Assembly: GCF_015207425.1 (NCBI RefSeq)
Contig: NZ_JADEWZ010000003.1
Coordinates: forward strand, 1 to 64,000
From: Lusitaniella coriacea LEGE 07157
GTDB lineage: Bacteria; Cyanobacteriota; Cyanobacteriia; Cyanobacteriales; Spirulinaceae
Length of the DNA: 64,000 bases
Direction: 5' to 3'
A program made the position numbers and the translations under genes. The notes under the pieces are model-generated. The model had not been told where the DNA came from. It did no database searches and saw nothing but the letters and a program-made list of their open reading frames with translations. Of this stretch, positions 25,002 to 34,940 are shown one piece after another (within the stretch, counting starts at the first letter, position 1; each line of letters starts with the position of its first letter).

Positions 25002-26540
25002 CTATAATCCTAAATCCACCGCAATTCGATGAGCGCAAGCAAACCCAGAAAATGCCACCGCATTGAGTCCCTGTCCGGGAAACGTACTGTCGCCGACGCA
25101 ATACAAACCCGGAACCGACGTGCGATTAAACGGCATTCCTAACAATCCCGGTAACTTGCGCCGAGGAATTGGACCATAGGTGCCATCCTCCCGTCCCAAA
25201 AAGCGGCGATGGGTGCGTGGCGTTCCCACTTCTTGATAATCTAAACCCGCCTCCAAACCGGGAAAAATCCCCTCCAATCGCTGAATGAGTCGTTCTGCTG
25301 CTTCCTCCTTCTTCTGGCGATAATCTGTGGTAGAAAGACCCTGCCAATCTTCCACCCAACTTGGCGTAAAGGTGTGAATAATATGATGCCCTTCCGGAGC
25401 AAGACTAGGGTCGAGTAGGGTGGGAATAGAGACGAAAATGGTTCCTTCCGCTTCTTCCATGCGCTGCCAATCTTCCAACAAAATGTGATGGCACTCTGTC
25501 CCCGTCGGCAAAACCTCTGCGTTTACCCCTAAATGCAAACTGAGGAAACTCGGCGACTTTTTGTAGCGTTTCTGCCAGCGTTTTTCCTTCGGTGGCATTT
25601 GTTCGGGAGGAAGTAATTTTTCAAAAGTATCCCAGCGCGTTGCATTGGAAACAATTCGTTTGGCGCGATATTCTTTGCCGTTGGCAAGCTGCACCCCCAC
25701 CGCTTTGCCATTCTCCAGAATGATTTTAGTGACTCTGGCTTTATACTCAATAGCACTCCCTGCTTTTTCCAAACCCTCTACAAGCTTTTGAGCGATTTGA
25801 CCCACTCCCCCTTTCGGGTAGTTAATGCCGCCGTAGTGTCGGTCGGAGAAGACCATCCCCGCGTTAATCATGGGGGTTTTGTCCGCCGGAACCACAGACC
25901 AGCAATAACATTCCATGTCAATGAATTTCAGGAGTTGGGGGTCGCTGATGTGGCGGCGCGCGATGTCCCCGGCGTTTTGGGGTAAATATTTAACCAATCC
26001 CAAACAGGCGAAGGGATGTTGGAAAAAGACGCGGGTCAAATAACGCGGTTCTTCGAGGGAGAGCAATTCCATTGCATTGAGGCAGTTGAACACTTTCCAA
26101 CACTCGTCGTAGAAGCGGCGAATCCCTTCTCGTTCGTGAGGAAATTTTTCAATTAGTTCTTGCAAGAAATTCTCGTAATTGCGATGAACCTTCAGGATCA
26201 ACTCGTCGGGAAGGTGGTAGTGGATTTGGCAGGAGTCGGGAATTGTTTCTATACGAGCATTCACAGCATCTAAGGCGCGGGTGAGAAGATTGGTGGTTCC
26301 TTTATCGCCAAAACCGAAGATCATGGATGCGCCGACATCAAAACAATAGCCTTCTCGCTTGAAATAGCCCGCACTTCCTCCTGGAATGATGTAGCGTTCC
26401 AAAACGAGGACTTTTGCGCCTTTTGCGGCAAGCTGAGTGGCTGTGACGAGTCCGCCAATACCGGAACCAATGACGATAACATCGAAGTTTTGGGAAAGAT
26501 GGGGGTTTGGTATTACAGGTTGGGTAGTAGGAACAACCAT
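25002..26540 (-). CDS. crtH: carotenoid cis-trans isomerase (prolycopene isomerase)
   Basis: A 512-residue FAD enzyme. Dinucleotide-binding motif [21 protein letters not shown] near residue 21, the conserved [58 protein letters not shown] and the C-terminal [22 protein letters not shown] place it with CrtH/CRTISO rather than with bacterial CrtI. It isomerises poly-cis-lycopene to all-trans-lycopene in the plant-type carotene pathway. The downstream EamA gene follows closely. Start ATG 26540 is the only sensible one. Confidence 0.95.
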   Translation of the reverse strand: MVVPTTQPVIPNPHLSQNFDVIVIGSGIGGLVTATQLAAKGAKVLVLERYIIPGGSAGYFKREGYCFDVGASMIFGFGDKGTTNLLTRALDAVNARIETIPDSCQIHYHLPDELILKVHRNYENFLQELIEKFPHEREGIRRFYDECWKVFNCLNAMELLSLEEPRYLTRVFFQHPFACLGLVKYLPQNAGDIARRHISDPQLLKFIDMECYCWSVVPADKTPMINAGMVFSDRHYGGINYPKGGVGQIAQKLVEGLEKAGSAIEYKARVTKIILENGKAVGVQLANGKEYRAKRIVSNATRWDTFEKLLPPEQMPPKEKRWQKRYKKSPSFLSLHLGVNAEVLPTGTECHHILLEDWQRMEEAEGTIFVSIPTLLDPSLAPEGHHIIHTFTPSWVEDWQGLSTTDYRQKKEEAAERLIQRLEGIFPGLEAGLDYQEVGTPRTHRRFLGREDGTYGPIPRRKLPGLLGMPFNRTSVPGLYCVGDSTFPGQGLNAVAFSGFACAHRIAVDLGL

Positions 26541-26711
26541 AGGGTCAGTAAACTAAGAAGGTTTGGGATTTCTAGTTTACCGCTTAAAAAGAAAGAGGGG
26601 ACTAAGCTGCTGTTGGCCGCCAGTCCCGCATACCGATCCTTAATGAGAGGAGAACACTGGAAATAACTATAGCCTTATTGAAATTAAATGTCAACAAGTA
26701 ATTTCTAAATC

Positions 26712-27782
26712 GTGTTAATTAATCTCTCAGTTCTTTTCGATAAACCGACTGGCATCACCACTTACGCCACGAATCTCTTTCCTCGCCTGCAATCCCTGAA
26801 TCCGACGCTCTTAATTGCAGAACCCGTTCCGGGGTATTGCTGCTATGAGATACCGGGAAATCTGTCTCCGGCGAGTGGGAGTCGCGGACATTTGAGGCGA
26901 TTGGGGTGGACGCAGTTCAAACTTCCACAGATTTATCGCCAACTCAAGGCATCGCTGTTGTTTTCTCCGGTTCCCGAAGCGCCTTTATTTCAAGGCTGTC
27001 GCAGTGTGGTGATGGTACACGATTTGATTCCCCTGCGCTTTCTGGAACTGTTTAATAAGTCGCCTTTGCGATATTACTTCCGTTACTATATTCCGCAAGT
27101 TTTAGGGCAAGTCGAGCATATTATCTGCAATTCGGAGGCAACGGCGGCGGATATTGTGGATTTTTGGGGAATTTCCGCGAAAAAGATAACGCCAATTCCT
27201 CTAGCTTATGACAGCGACCATTTTCGTCCTCTCACTTTACCATTGAACGAACAACCGCCCTATTTCCTCTACATCGGGCGACAAGATCCTTATAAAAATG
27301 TGAGACGTTTGATTGCGGCTTTTGCAAAGGTGCGTGGAGAGTGCGAGTTATGGATTGCAGGGACACAGGATACTCGCTATACGCCTTCTCTAGAACAACA
27401 GGCGAAGGAATTAGGTTTAGGAAGTCGGGTGAAGTTTTTGGAGTACGTACCCTATGAAGAGTTACCTATTTTATTAAATCGCGCGATCGCGCTGGTTTTT
27501 CCTTCTCTTTGGGAAGGTTTTGGTATTCCGGTTCTCGAAGCGATGGCTTGCGGTACGCCTGTGGTGACTTCCAACTGTTCTTCCCTTCCGGAAGTTGCGG
27601 GGGATGCAGCGTTGCTTGTGAATCCTTATCAGGTTGAGGAAATTGCCCAAGCTATGCAAATGTTACTGGAAAATGAGGGCGCGCGATCGCGCCTCAAACA
27701 ACTCAGCCTCCAACAAGCGCAGCAATTCAGTTGGGACAAAACCGGAGAACAAACCGCGAAAGTCCTACAGCAATATTTGTAA
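26712..27782 (+). CDS. group 1 (GT4-type) glycosyltransferase
   Basis: A 356-residue cytosolic glycosyltransferase with GT-B fold. The C-terminal half has YIGRQDPYKNVRRLIAAF (donor binding), the E-x7-E motif in EGFGIPVLEAMACGTPVV and a following SSLPEVAGDAALLVNP. The N-terminal motif FDKPTGITTYA and GHLRRLGWTQFKLP fit cyanobacterial members. Donor and acceptor sugars are not predictable. The GTG start at 26712 (VLINLSVLF) matches the usual N-terminus. It is divergent from crtH and lies 96 bp upstream of the second giant kinase, in the same direction. Confidence 0.9.
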   Translation: MLINLSVLFDKPTGITTYATNLFPRLQSLNPTLLIAEPVPGYCCYEIPGNLSPASGSRGHLRRLGWTQFKLPQIYRQLKASLLFSPVPEAPLFQGCRSVVMVHDLIPLRFLELFNKSPLRYYFRYYIPQVLGQVEHIICNSEATAADIVDFWGISAKKITPIPLAYDSDHFRPLTLPLNEQPPYFLYIGRQDPYKNVRRLIAAFAKVRGECELWIAGTQDTRYTPSLEQQAKELGLGSRVKFLEYVPYEELPILLNRAIALVFPSLWEGFGIPVLEAMACGTPVVTSNCSSLPEVAGDAALLVNPYQVEEIAQAMQMLLENEGARSRLKQLSLQQAQQFSWDKTGEQTAKVLQQYL

Positions 27783-27878
27783 TTGTTCGGCAAATTGTTA
27801 CCTCGGAAAGAAATTTGGGAACGTTGGGAGTAAGGCAAAATTCACTCTTGTTCCAAGTCTCTCAATTTACCCGTAAAA

Positions 27879-30800
27879 ATGATGACGAACACTCTAATCA
27901 CTCTTCCCGGCTACCAGCTTGCAGAGCAAATCTACAACGGTTCTAGCACCCTTGTCCATCGTGGAACGCGCAATACCGATGAAAAACCCGTCATCATTAA
28001 ATTTTTACGCAGCGAATACCCGACCTTTAGCGAACTGGTACAATTTCGCAATCAATATACGATTGCCAAAAATCTCAACCTTCTCGGAATTGTCAAGCCT
28101 TTAGCCTTAGAAACTTATCGCAATGGCTATGCTTTAGTGATGCCCGACGAGGGATACGTTTCACTTCAAGATTGGCATTGGGAGACAGACACGGAGACGC
28201 GGGGAGGGGGTGACGCGGAGAGAGAATTTCAGTCAACACTCAACACTCAACAGTTATCAGTTAGCAACTTCCTCAGCATTGGGATACAACTAGCAGATAT
28301 TCTCCACGGACTCTATCAAAATCGGGTCATCCACAAAGACATCAAACCCGCAAACATCCTCATTCATCCCCAAACCAAACAGGTCAAACTCATTGACTTT
28401 TCCATCTCCTCCCTTCTCCCTAAAGAAACCCAAGAAATCCAAAATCCTAATGTTCTCGAAGGTACATTAGCTTACATCTCCCCAGAACAAACCGGACGTA
28501 TGAATCGGGGTATTGACTACCGCAGTGACTTCTATTCCCTCGGCGTAACCTTCTATGAATTATTAAAAGGAAAACTCCCCTTCAAAAGCGATGACCCGAT
28601 GGAATTAATGCATTGTCATATCGCTAAATCTCCTATTTCAATTACCAATAAAAATATTCCACAAACGCTGTCAGATATTGTAATGAAGCTGATGGCGAAG
28701 AATGTTGAAGATCGCTATCAGAATGCCTTGGGATTAAAATACGATCTCGAACAGTGCTTAAAGCAATGGACCCAAACCAGGACGATTGAAGAGTTTGAGC
28801 TAGGTCAACGGGATGTGCGCGATCGTTTCATTATCCCCGATAAACTCTACGGAAGAGAAGCCGAAGTTGCCCAATTACTTGCCGCATTTGAGCGAGTGGC
28901 AAATGGTAACAGCGAAATGATGCTCGTCGCAGGCTACTCCGGTATCGGTAAAACCGCCGTCATCAACGAAGTTCACAAACCCATTGTCCGCCAACGTGGC
29001 TACTTCATCAAAGGGAAATTCGACCAATTTAATCGCAACATCCCCTTCAGCGCATTCGTACAAGCATTTCGCGATTTAATGGGTCAATTACTATCAGAAA
29101 GTGACGCTCAACTCGAACAATGGAGAGACAAAATCCTCTCGGCATTGGGAGAAAACGGACAAGTTATCATTGATGTTATTCCCGAACTTAAAAACATCAT
29201 CGGACAACAACCTGCTGTCCCCGAACTCTCTGGAAGTGCTGCGCAAAATCGCTTCAATTTGCTTTTTGGTAAATTCATCAAAGTTTTTACCACCAAAGAC
29301 CATCCTCTCGTCCTCTTTCTCGATGACTTACAGTGGGCAGATTCTGCATCATTGAATCTTCTAAAATTGTTAATGGGGGAAAGTGAAACGGGATATTTCT
29401 TAGTGTTGGGAGCTTATCGGGATAACGAAGTTTATCCCGCCCATCCCTTGATGTTGACATTAGATGAAATCAAAAAAAATGAGACAACTATCAATACAAT
29501 CATTCTAGTTCCCTTAACAAAATCTGGATTAAACTATCTCATCTCTGACACCCTCAGTTGTTCCCTTGAATTAGCAATTCCCCTGACAAAATTGGTGTAT
29601 CAGAAAACAAAAGGAAATCCTTTCTTTGCCACACAGTTCCTCAAAGGATTGTACGAAGATGGGGAAATTACTTTTAATCTAAATTCTGGGTATTGGCAGT
29701 GCAATATGGCACGAGTCCGACAACTATCACTCACTGATGATGTCGTAGAGTTTATGGCTTCTCGACTGCATAGGTTGCCAGTCGAAACCCAGGAAGTTAT
29801 GAAGTTAGCCGCCTGCATTGGTAACACCTTCGATCTCTCTACATTAGCTATTGTTAGCGAGTCTTCTCAAGAAAAAATTGCAACAGCCCTGTGGAAAGCA
29901 CTGCAAGAAGGATTAGTATTACCTGCAAATGAAACCTATAAGTTTTTTCAAGGGAGTGAAAAGAGCCGATTAGCAGTATCAGATACAGTATTAGTCGGCT
30001 ATGAATTCCTTCACGATCGCGTCCAACAAGCTGCGTACTCGCTCATTCCCCAAACTCAAAAATCATTAACTCACTATCGAATTGGAAAGCTTTTATTTCA
30101 AAAAATAGGCAAAGAAGAGCGAAATGATAGAATATTTGAAATTGTCAATAACTTAAACTACGGAATTGATTTAATTGACGAGCAATGCGAGCGAATCAAA
30201 ATTGCAAACTTAAACTTAAAAGCAGCACGAAAAGCGAAAAAATCTGTTGCTTATTCTGCTGCATCTGAATACATCAATTCAGGAATTGAGTTAGTAGGAA
30301 TGAAAGGCTGGGACAATGAATATCAATTAATCTTCGACCTACATAAAGAAGGCTCAGAAGCTGAATATTTGAACGGAAACATGGAAAGGTCGGAAAGTTT
30401 GGCATTCCATACCCTAGAAAATGCGAGGTCAGCGACAGACAAAGCAGAGATTTATAATATTCTCATTATCCAGCATACCCTAACTTCCAAATTTCAAGAT
30501 GCAGTAAATGAAGGGAAAATAGCTTTAGAACTTTTGGGAATCGAATGGGATGAAAACAATCTTGACCGGGAACTTGATGAAGAGTTAAATGCGGCAAAAA
30601 ACCAATTAGGAGATCGAAAAATATCTTCTTTGATCGATCTTCCAGAAATGGAAATTCCCGAAAAAAGAAGTGCGATCAAAGTTCTTCACACCCTTCTGCC
30701 ATTAACCTATAGCTTTAATCAGCCACTCTGGCGTGTTTTAATCGTCAAAATAGTGAATTTGTCATTGCAATACGGACATATCCCAGAATGTTGTTTTGGC

Positions 30801-33248
30801 TACTCATTTTATGGCGTTCTGATGGGTTATATTTTCGGAGATTACGAATCCGGCTACGAATTTGGGATTTTATCGTTAAATCTAAGTCAGAAATTTAAGG
30901 ATTTAGCACAAGAATCGAAAGCTTGTAATATTCTGGCTGCATTTTTACTCCAATGGAGAAAACACATTAGTCATTGCGAGAAAATTAATAACCAGGGATA
31001 TTCAGCCGGGTTGGAATCCGGACAGCTTCAGTTTATTGGATATATTGCCTACAATCGAATTTTAAGTCTCTTCCATTCCGGAAAAAATCTCAACGAATTA
31101 TTGAAGGAATTTCCAGTTTATCTGCCTGTCTTAGAAGAGATAAAACATTATTATGCTTATGACATAACTGTGGGATGCCAACTAGCGGTTCAGACGCTGA
31201 CATCTTCAATCTCAAAAGGATTTGAGGCTCAACAGCAAGAAATAGAAGATGCCCAGCATCTTGAGGTTTGTCGCAGTCGTGATAGTTTTCCTGGAACTTG
31301 TGCTTATCAAATTTTCAAAGCTCAAATTTCATATCTTTTCGATCGACCGGAAGAGGCTCATGAATATCTTTGCTCTGCTCAAGAAATTCTAGGATTTCTT
31401 GCAGGTCATTTCACTTTTGCTGAGTATTTCTATTACCGAGCTTTGACTTTTCTCAAACTTTATCCAAATGCCTCGATTCAAGAGAAACCAGAAATCTTAG
31501 AACAGTTTGGAAAGAATCGAGAACAATTGCAAGTCTGGGCAGACAACTGTCCAGAAAATTTTCAACACAAATTATACTTGGTTGAGGCAGAGCAATATCG
31601 AGTGTTCGGTGAGAAGCTAGAAGCCATTGAATCATATGACCTTGCAATTTCCGGGGCCGAAGAAAACCACTTCATTCAAGAAGAAGCCCTCGCAAACGAA
31701 CTCGCCGCCAAATTTTACCTTGACTGGGGTAAAGAAAAAATCGCCCAAACCTATATGGTGGAAGCCTACTACTGCTACGCTCGCTGGGGAGCAAAAGCCA
31801 AAACCGACTATTTAGAACAAACCTATCCCCAACTCCTCGCCCCCATCCTTCAACAATCCCCAACGCCTCCAACAACCTCCACCGTCACCCACACCCTCAC
31901 AACCTCTACGGCTTCCTCCTCCGCCCTCGACTTCACCAGTGCGATCAAAGCCTCCCAAGCCCTCTCCGGAGAAATCGAACTCAATGCCCTCCTCTCCGAA
32001 CTTATGGGTATTGTCCTGGAAAACGCGGGAGCTGATACAGGAGCCTTAATCCTCAACCACTCCGGAAACTGGGTTCTCGCCGCCCAATGCACGGACGGAA
32101 ATACTCAATCCTCCAATACCCCCCTCGACGAAACAAATGCCCTGCCTCTTAGCATCATCAACACCGTTAAACGCACCCAAAACACCCTCCTCATCAATCA
32201 ACTCGCAAAAAATACCACCTTTGCCAGGGATCCCTACCTCGCCCAAAAACAACCCCAAAGCCTGTTTTGCACCCCCATCCTCAACCAAGGCAAACTCATC
32301 GGTATCCTGTATCTGGAAAATAACCTAAGTGTAGAAGCCTTCACCCCAAACCGTATTGAAATCCTCAATTTGCTCACCTCCCAAGCGGCAATCTCCATTG
32401 AAAACGCCCACCTCTACAACACCCTCGAACAAAAAGTCCAACAGCGTACCGCCCAACTCTCTAAAGCTCTCGAAGACCTCAAGGCTACCCAAACACAATT
32501 GGTCGAGTCGGAAAAAATGGCAGCACTCGGAGGATTAGTTGCCGGAGTGGCACACGAAATCAATACTCCCATCGGCACGAGTATTACCGTTGCATCCACC
32601 CTCGCCGATGAAACTCAAACCTTTATCGGTGCTGTTGCAGGAGGACAACTCAAACGCTCTGTCCTCAATAACTATCTCGACCTAGCGGGAGAAAGCACTC
32701 AACTCATGCTGAGTAATTTGCATCGAGCGGGAGAATTGATTCAAAGTTTCAAACAAATTGCCACCGACCAAAACTACCTCGAACGACGATGCTTTAATCT
32801 CAAGCAATATCTCGAAGAAATTGCTCTGAGTTTAGCTCCCAAACTCAAGCAAACGCCCCATATTCTAATCGTAGAGGGGGATGAAACCCTAAAAATTGAG
32901 AGCTATCCAGGGGCATTGGCACAAATTGTTACTAATTTAGCGACCAACTCTCTGACTCATGCTTACCCGTCAGGGGAAGCCGGAAAGTTGCGCTTTCATA
33001 TCTCTAAAGAAGGGGATAAGGTCAGGCTTGAGTACGGCGATGATGGTTGCGGGATTGAGGAAGAAAATTTAGACAAAATATTCGAGCCGTTTTTCACCAC
33101 AGCGAGGAATAAGGGAGGAACGGGATTGGGATTGCATATTGTTTACAATTTAGTGACTCAGAAGTTGCGAGGGACGATGGATGTTCGTAGCGAGGTAAAT
33201 ATGGGAACAATATTTGTAATGACGTTTCCCCCGTCTTTCGATTGTTAA
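27879..33248 (+). CDS. giant Ser/Thr kinase - STAND ATPase - GAF - histidine kinase, paralogue
   Basis: A 1789-residue paralogue of the gene at 9292-14832, ordered the same way: kinase (about 10-290, HKDIKPANILIH, DFS for DFG), AAA ATPase (Walker A GYSGIGKT near 352; Walker B LVLFLDDLQW near 480), helical tetratricopeptide-like region, GAF (about 1345-1505), coiled coil and a histidine kinase with H-box GVAHEINTPIG near 1555 and GTGLGLHIVYNL. The H-box and catalytic domain differ from the first copy (TPIG; G2 box with LHIVYN), so the outputs may differ. The kinase domain holds an in-frame repeat insert (28182-28262). A response regulator-kinase gene follows after 29 bp. Confidence 0.93.
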   Translation: MMTNTLITLPGYQLAEQIYNGSSTLVHRGTRNTDEKPVIIKFLRSEYPTFSELVQFRNQYTIAKNLNLLGIVKPLALETYRNGYALVMPDEGYVSLQDWHWETDTETRGGGDAEREFQSTLNTQQLSVSNFLSIGIQLADILHGLYQNRVIHKDIKPANILIHPQTKQVKLIDFSISSLLPKETQEIQNPNVLEGTLAYISPEQTGRMNRGIDYRSDFYSLGVTFYELLKGKLPFKSDDPMELMHCHIAKSPISITNKNIPQTLSDIVMKLMAKNVEDRYQNALGLKYDLEQCLKQWTQTRTIEEFELGQRDVRDRFIIPDKLYGREAEVAQLLAAFERVANGNSEMMLVAGYSGIGKTAVINEVHKPIVRQRGYFIKGKFDQFNRNIPFSAFVQAFRDLMGQLLSESDAQLEQWRDKILSALGENGQVIIDVIPELKNIIGQQPAVPELSGSAAQNRFNLLFGKFIKVFTTKDHPLVLFLDDLQWADSASLNLLKLLMGESETGYFLVLGAYRDNEVYPAHPLMLTLDEIKKNETTINTIILVPLTKSGLNYLISDTLSCSLELAIPLTKLVYQKTKGNPFFATQFLKGLYEDGEITFNLNSGYWQCNMARVRQLSLTDDVVEFMASRLHRLPVETQEVMKLAACIGNTFDLSTLAIVSESSQEKIATALWKALQEGLVLPANETYKFFQGSEKSRLAVSDTVLVGYEFLHDRVQQAAYSLIPQTQKSLTHYRIGKLLFQKIGKEERNDRIFEIVNNLNYGIDLIDEQCERIKIANLNLKAARKAKKSVAYSAASEYINSGIELVGMKGWDNEYQLIFDLHKEGSEAEYLNGNMERSESLAFHTLENARSATDKAEIYNILIIQHTLTSKFQDAVNEGKIALELLGIEWDENNLDRELDEELNAAKNQLGDRKISSLIDLPEMEIPEKRSAIKVLHTLLPLTYSFNQPLWRVLIVKIVNLSLQYGHIPECCFGYSFYGVLMGYIFGDYESGYEFGILSLNLSQKFKDLAQESKACNILAAFLLQWRKHISHCEKINNQGYSAGLESGQLQFIGYIAYNRILSLFHSGKNLNELLKEFPVYLPVLEEIKHYYAYDITVGCQLAVQTLTSSISKGFEAQQQEIEDAQHLEVCRSRDSFPGTCAYQIFKAQISYLFDRPEEAHEYLCSAQEILGFLAGHFTFAEYFYYRALTFLKLYPNASIQEKPEILEQFGKNREQLQVWADNCPENFQHKLYLVEAEQYRVFGEKLEAIESYDLAISGAEENHFIQEEALANELAAKFYLDWGKEKIAQTYMVEAYYCYARWGAKAKTDYLEQTYPQLLAPILQQSPTPPTTSTVTHTLTTSTASSSALDFTSAIKASQALSGEIELNALLSELMGIVLENAGADTGALILNHSGNWVLAAQCTDGNTQSSNTPLDETNALPLSIINTVKRTQNTLLINQLAKNTTFARDPYLAQKQPQSLFCTPILNQGKLIGILYLENNLSVEAFTPNRIEILNLLTSQAAISIENAHLYNTLEQKVQQRTAQLSKALEDLKATQTQLVESEKMAALGGLVAGVAHEINTPIGTSITVASTLADETQTFIGAVAGGQLKRSVLNNYLDLAGESTQLMLSNLHRAGELIQSFKQIATDQNYLERRCFNLKQYLEEIALSLAPKLKQTPHILIVEGDETLKIESYPGALAQIVTNLATNSLTHAYPSGEAGKLRFHISKEGDKVRLEYGDDGCGIEEENLDKIFEPFFTTARNKGGTGLGLHIVYNLVTQKLRGTMDVRSEVNMGTIFVMTFPPSFDC
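28182..28262. repeat. two intergenic-type repeats inside the kinase domain
   Basis: GAGACAGACACGGAGACGCG and GGGAGGGGGTGACGCGGAGA (the complement of the CACCGTGTCTC/CTCCCCGT family) followed by CAACACTCAACACTCAACAG and TTATCAGTTAGC. Both repeat types are common in cyanobacterial intergenic DNA. They add ETRGGGDAEREFQSTLNTQQ in frame within the kinase domain. Confidence 0.65.
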
Positions 33249-33277
33249 GGTTCTCTCAAGCGGGATGTAATAAAATT

Positions 33278-34732
33278 ATGGTATGTGAACGCAGCAACAA
33301 CACGTCCCTTCTAGGTGAAGATGACGAATTATTGGTTCTAGAGGACGACGAAATCACACTCTTAGAAGATAACGAAGTTGTCTCTTTAGTGGAAGATTCA
33401 GAGCGAGAATTTTCAAAGAGAGAATCTTGGAAGATGATGATTGTGGATGACGATCCCGCAGTTCATCAAGCGACGCAATTAGCCTTGAAAAACTTTAGTT
33501 TTGAGGGTCGCTCTCTCTCGCTCATCCATGCGTTTTCTGGGGCGGAAGCACAGAAGTTAATCCCAGAGCATTCCGATCTTGCTTTCATTCTCCTTGATGT
33601 GGTGATGGAAACGAATGATGCTGGTTTAACAGTCGTTCGCTACATTCGCGATGACCTGAAGAATAAGCGAGTGCAGATTATTTTGCGGACAGGTCAACCA
33701 GGGGAAGCGCCTGAAGAGGAGATTATTCACAACTACGATATCAACGATTACAAGTTGAAAGTCGAACTGACCCGACAGCGTTTGACTACTACTGCGATCG
33801 CGGCGCTACGCGCTTATCGTAATGTTATTGCAGTAGAGGAAAAAACCACAGCACTGACTCGAACATTAAAAACGTTGCAGCAAACTCAATTGCAATTGGT
33901 GCAAGGTGAAAAAATGTCGGCGTTGGGGAGTTTGGTGGCTGGAGTGGCGCACGAAGTTAATAATCCTTTGGGGTGTATATTGGGAAATCTTGTTCACACC
34001 GATGATTACATCCAGGATTTACTAAATCTCATCAAACTTTATCAACGGCATTATCCCAATCCTGCTTCTGAGATCCAAGAGGAAACTGAGGCAATCGATT
34101 TGGACTATTTGACTGAGGATTTGCCTCAAATGTTGAATTCAATGAAGATGGGGGCAGAACGCATTCGCAGTATTAGCAAGAGCTTGCGATTGTTTTCTCG
34201 GGAGGATAGCGACCGCCCGATGCTGTTTAATGTACGCGAGGGACTCGATAGTACGCTGCTGATCCTCAAACATCGTCTTAAAGTGAAAGAGAACCGTCCG
34301 GATATCAGAATCGTGAAGGAATACGGGGGTTTACCGGAAGTGCAGTGCTATCCCGGACAATTGAACCAGGTGTTTATGAACCTGATTTCTAATGCGATTG
34401 ATGCGCTGGATGAAACGAATGAGAAATGGATTCAACAGGGGTGCGGTAAGGATCGGCATTCTGCATCGCTCATTTTCGGTCAGATTACCATTCAAACAGA
34501 AGTAAGGGGAGAACAAGCAATTATTCGCATTGGCGATAACGGCGTGGGAATGCCAGAACAAGTCAGAAATCGCGTCTTCGAGCAAGGATTTACCACCAAA
34601 GTTGTGGGGAAAGGAACGGGATTGGGACTCGCGATCGCGCGACAAATTATTGAAGAAAAACACCAGGGAACGATCTCTGTCAATTCTGAACCCGGTCAGG
34701 GAACCACTTTTACCATCTCCCTTCCCATATAG
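33278..34732 (+). CDS. response regulator receiver - histidine kinase hybrid
   Basis: About 484 residues. ATG 33278 is preferred over the TTG at 33242, which overlaps the previous gene. An acidic ~55-residue leader with repeats of ED(D/N)E is followed by a receiver domain (MIVDDDPAVHQ, phospho-acceptor Asp in FILLDVVME, then ILRTGQPG and a conserved Lys in NDYKLK), a linker and coiled coil, and a histidine kinase with H-box GVAHEVNNPLG, N-box MNLISNAIDALDE, GDNGVGMPEQV and GTGLGLAIARQII. The receiver is of the type often found in cyanobacterial hybrid kinases. It probably serves in a phosphorelay with the kinase encoded 29 bp upstream. Confidence 0.93.
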   Translation: MVCERSNNTSLLGEDDELLVLEDDEITLLEDNEVVSLVEDSEREFSKRESWKMMIVDDDPAVHQATQLALKNFSFEGRSLSLIHAFSGAEAQKLIPEHSDLAFILLDVVMETNDAGLTVVRYIRDDLKNKRVQIILRTGQPGEAPEEEIIHNYDINDYKLKVELTRQRLTTTAIAALRAYRNVIAVEEKTTALTRTLKTLQQTQLQLVQGEKMSALGSLVAGVAHEVNNPLGCILGNLVHTDDYIQDLLNLIKLYQRHYPNPASEIQEETEAIDLDYLTEDLPQMLNSMKMGAERIRSISKSLRLFSREDSDRPMLFNVREGLDSTLLILKHRLKVKENRPDIRIVKEYGGLPEVQCYPGQLNQVFMNLISNAIDALDETNEKWIQQGCGKDRHSASLIFGQITIQTEVRGEQAIIRIGDNGVGMPEQVRNRVFEQGFTTKVVGKGTGLGLAIARQIIEEKHQGTISVNSEPGQGTTFTISLPI

Positions 34733-34794
34733 TGTTTAAGCTATCAGGTGTTAAAGTACTCCAATCAATAAACTATCCCACAACCTATTCTTCC

Positions 34795-34935
34795 TCACCC
34801 CGTCACCCCGTCATATCAAATCCGCTTAATTGCTCATTGCAAAAACTTCTCCGCGTCACCGTGTCTCCCGGTCACTGAGCGTGTCGAAGTGCCGTGTCAG
34901 TCCTAACTGTGGCGATTCAGCCGGATATCATATCA
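34795..34935. repeat. CACCCCGT / ACCGTGTC repeats
   Basis: CTCACCCCGTCACCCCGTCA near 34795-34814, CACCGTGTCTCCCGGTCAC near 34857-34875, and CACCCCGTCACCCCATCTCC just before the convergent gene end. Same family as 15259-15323. The 208-bp gap holds no other feature. Confidence 0.7.
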
Positions 34936-34940
34936 CCCCG

